From: an uncultured Alphaproteobacteria bacterium
GTDB taxonomy: Bacteria > Pseudomonadota > Alphaproteobacteria > RF32 > CAG-239
Length of the DNA stretch: 39,532 nucleotides
Assembly: GCA_944391345.1 (NCBI GenBank)
Contig: CALXTE010000016.1
Location: 1 to 39,532, forward strand
Reading direction: 5' to 3'
The translations under genes were made by a program, and so were the position numbers. Shown here one piece after another: positions 38,397-39,532 of the stretch. Below the pieces are notes generated by a model that worked only from the letters and a program-made list of their open reading frames with translations, was not told where the DNA came from and searched no databases. How positions within the stretch are numbered: the stretch's first letter is position 1; each line of letters opens with the position of its first letter.

Positions 38397-39314
38397 TTAT
38401 ATTAGCTTTTTAACGGTATTATAACCTTGTTTTGCTTTTTTAACAAACGGAACAATCGGTATATTTCCAGCTGTGTTGTCGATAAAATATTTTGCATATT
38501 TATAAGCCTTGTTTACAGCAGGAATATTTTCTCGATTAAGCCTATCTTCAAAAGCATTTAATTTTTTCTCGTATGCATTATTAAAATAGACATCATTAAG
38601 CAAATCAAAGCCTCCGTGAGTTATGGCATTTGTGGCATAAAGAAGTCCATTTTCAATCCCTTCACCAAATCCCTCTAAAGCTGATAATGCAATATTTCCT
38701 GCCGAATACCCTTGAGGATTAGGATTTTCATAAACGGGTTTGTTGGGCACTGGTTGGTTACGCCCCAAACTGGTACTTTGCTTTGCCCAAGGCGTCGGCG
38801 TTTGGTATTGGTTTTTATTCCAAACACTTTGATTTTGGTTAAACAGATTGTTGTTTCCGAACGAATTGCCCAAAAGCGTATTATTATTGTTTTGCGCTAA
38901 AGGAGTGTTGTTCAGTCCCCATTGGGTTGAGTTATTGTTTTCTTGCCCAAAGGTTTGATTTTCACTTCCTAATCCATAACTTTGTTCGGTTTGGCTCTGT
39001 CCAAAGGTATTTACCGTATTTTCAAACGGATTATTATTCCTGTTCTCAATATTGTCGTGAATATTTGAAGAGCCAAAGCCGTAGTTATTCTCTGGTGATG
39101 AGCCCCAAAAGTTTGTCCCTGGTTGCGGATAATTTTTTGTTATCCCTTGATTGTTGTAGTTCTGGATGAGTTGATTTTCCTTATTTTGTCTTGCAAATTG
39201 GTATTCCAATTCATCTCGTGTAGAAAAGCCGCTGTGGTCAACACCGTATGTATCAACCTGATTTTCACCGGTCTGATAGCCAAGCGGCGATTTATATTTT
39301 GCGTAAAAGTCCAT
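38397..39314 (-). CDS. Asn/Gln-rich carrier protein, polymorphic-toxin-like
   Basis: A 305-aa protein. Residues 1-75 are a distinct N-terminal region (MDFYAKYKSPLGYQTGENQ, then STRDELEYQFARQNKENQLI) that may be a delivery or trafficking domain. Residues about 75-195 are low-complexity Asn/Gln/Gly/Phe-rich and include the linker shared with the orphan cassette. Residues about 205-305 are helical with a moderately hydrophobic, glycine-rich segment (GNIALSALEGFGEGIENGLLYATNAIT) and a basic end (KKAKQGYNTVKKLI). The C-terminus may be a membrane-active toxin or only a pre-toxin region. No signal peptide. GGAGG precedes the ATG. Followed by the DUF805 gene. Confidence 0.65.
   Translation of the reverse strand: MDFYAKYKSPLGYQTGENQVDTYGVDHSGFSTRDELEYQFARQNKENQLIQNYNNQGITKNYPQPGTNFWGSSPENNYGFGSSNIHDNIENRNNNPFENTVNTFGQSQTEQSYGLGSENQTFGQENNNSTQWGLNNTPLAQNNNNTLLGNSFGNNNLFNQNQSVWNKNQYQTPTPWAKQSTSLGRNQPVPNKPVYENPNPQGYSAGNIALSALEGFGEGIENGLLYATNAITHGGFDLLNDVYFNNAYEKKLNAFEDRLNRENIPAVNKAYKYAKYFIDNTAGNIPIVPFVKKAKQGYNTVKKLI
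38797..38912 (-). repeat. Linker repeat, carrier-gene copy
   Basis: 116 bases inside the carrier gene matching 37664-37782. The frame is the same in both copies, so recombination here would fuse the carrier N-terminus to the lysozyme-like cassette in frame. Confidence 0.9.
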
Positions 39315-39343
39315 AAAAAACCTCCAAATAAAAAAGTTAAATT

Positions 39344-39390
39344 TACGTAATATTTAATTACAAAAATAAGATATCATAATTTATTACGTA
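39344..39390. promoter_or_regulatory. Inverted repeat upstream of the carrier gene
   Basis: TACGTAATA (39344-39352) and TATTACGTA (39382-39390) are a perfect 9-bp inverted repeat 29 bases apart, lying 30-76 bases upstream of the carrier start codon. Each half contains the palindrome TACGTA. It could be an operator pair; no binding protein is known. Confidence 0.4.
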
Positions 39391-39427
39391 GAATCAATCA
39401 GCTATAGACCACAACGAATCAACTTTA

Positions 39428-39532
39428 TCATTCAAAAGCTTTTTTAAACTCCCGATTATTGGCCTGAGCGAGTTGATTTAACTTGCTTTCCCAGTTGCTT
39501 TGACGATACGGAATTGAAATTTTCGCCGCTTT
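39428..39532 (-). CDS. C-terminal end of a gene cut by the window edge
   Basis: An open frame of 34 codons plus stop runs in from the edge on the minus strand, ending SNWESKLNQLAQANNREFKKAFE. The peptide is hydrophilic and helical with no identifiable domain. It would lie directly upstream of the carrier gene on the same strand. Confidence 0.5.
   Translation of the reverse strand, partial: KAAKISIPYRQSNWESKLNQLAQANNREFKKAFE

Overview
The window looks like the chromosome of a low-GC, gut-type alphaproteobacterium. The core genes support this: an F0 operon in the order atpI-atpB-atpE-b'-b with none of the F1 genes, a DUF721 (DciA-like) gene overlapping a DsbA-like thioredoxin, an alphaproteobacterial-style YbjN protein, mtaB overlapping ftsY, and acpP-fabF-mltG. 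The assignment is by recognition only; no search was run. Strong sigma70-type promoters (TTGACA/TTGCAA, 16-17 nt spacer, TATAAT-like) and ordinary Shine-Dalgarno sites are visible throughout.

Layout. 1-3770 (minus): tRNA-Leu, uppP, a single-domain response regulator, an M23 peptidase and xseA in a tight operon, then tRNA-Gln. 3844-5178: two uncharacterised genes converging on a shared terminator. 5198-5819: a tandem array of about 122-bp long-hairpin elements ending 2 bp before the ppdK stop codon. 5822-8494: ppdK. 9277-13257: a lipoprotein/outer-membrane pair with A-rich leaders lacking a Shine-Dalgarno site, resembling Bacteroidota genes. 13362-14077: more hairpin elements, a promoter followed by a structured leader or small RNA and a terminator, and a small XRE gene. 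14081-20612: a beta-barrel protein, fliP/fliO, DUF721-DsbA, the F0 ATP synthase operon and pheA. 20693-27607: queA, a degenerate GGDEF membrane protein, lgt, YbjN, a second acyl carrier protein, mltG, fabF and acpP. 27914-33493: a small anchored protein, L-lactate dehydrogenase, a porin-like protein, mtaB-ftsY and an M16-like protein without its zinc motif. 33635-39532: an accessory block.

Two things stand out. The first is the hairpin family: five full or nearly full copies plus several remnants at two loci. All share one architecture (outer stem, internal loop with a CCGYA-like right side, A/T-rich inner stem, apical TAC/GTA hairpin with a six-base loop, TGA after it), but the stem sequences differ between copies while pairing is kept. 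The clear G-T wobbles all lie in the plus-strand hairpin, which suggests selection on a single-stranded form of that strand.

The second is the accessory end at 36-39.3 kb, which looks like a polymorphic-toxin locus. An Asn/Gln-rich carrier protein is followed by a DUF805 membrane protein with its own promoter. Then comes a cassette that repeats only a ~117-bp linker of the carrier gene and leads into a different C-terminus, a T4-lysozyme-like muramidase with an E-x8-D-x5-T triad. This cassette has no convincing start codon, as expected of a silent orphan cassette. A lipoprotein with a duplicated domain converges on it and could be its immunity protein.
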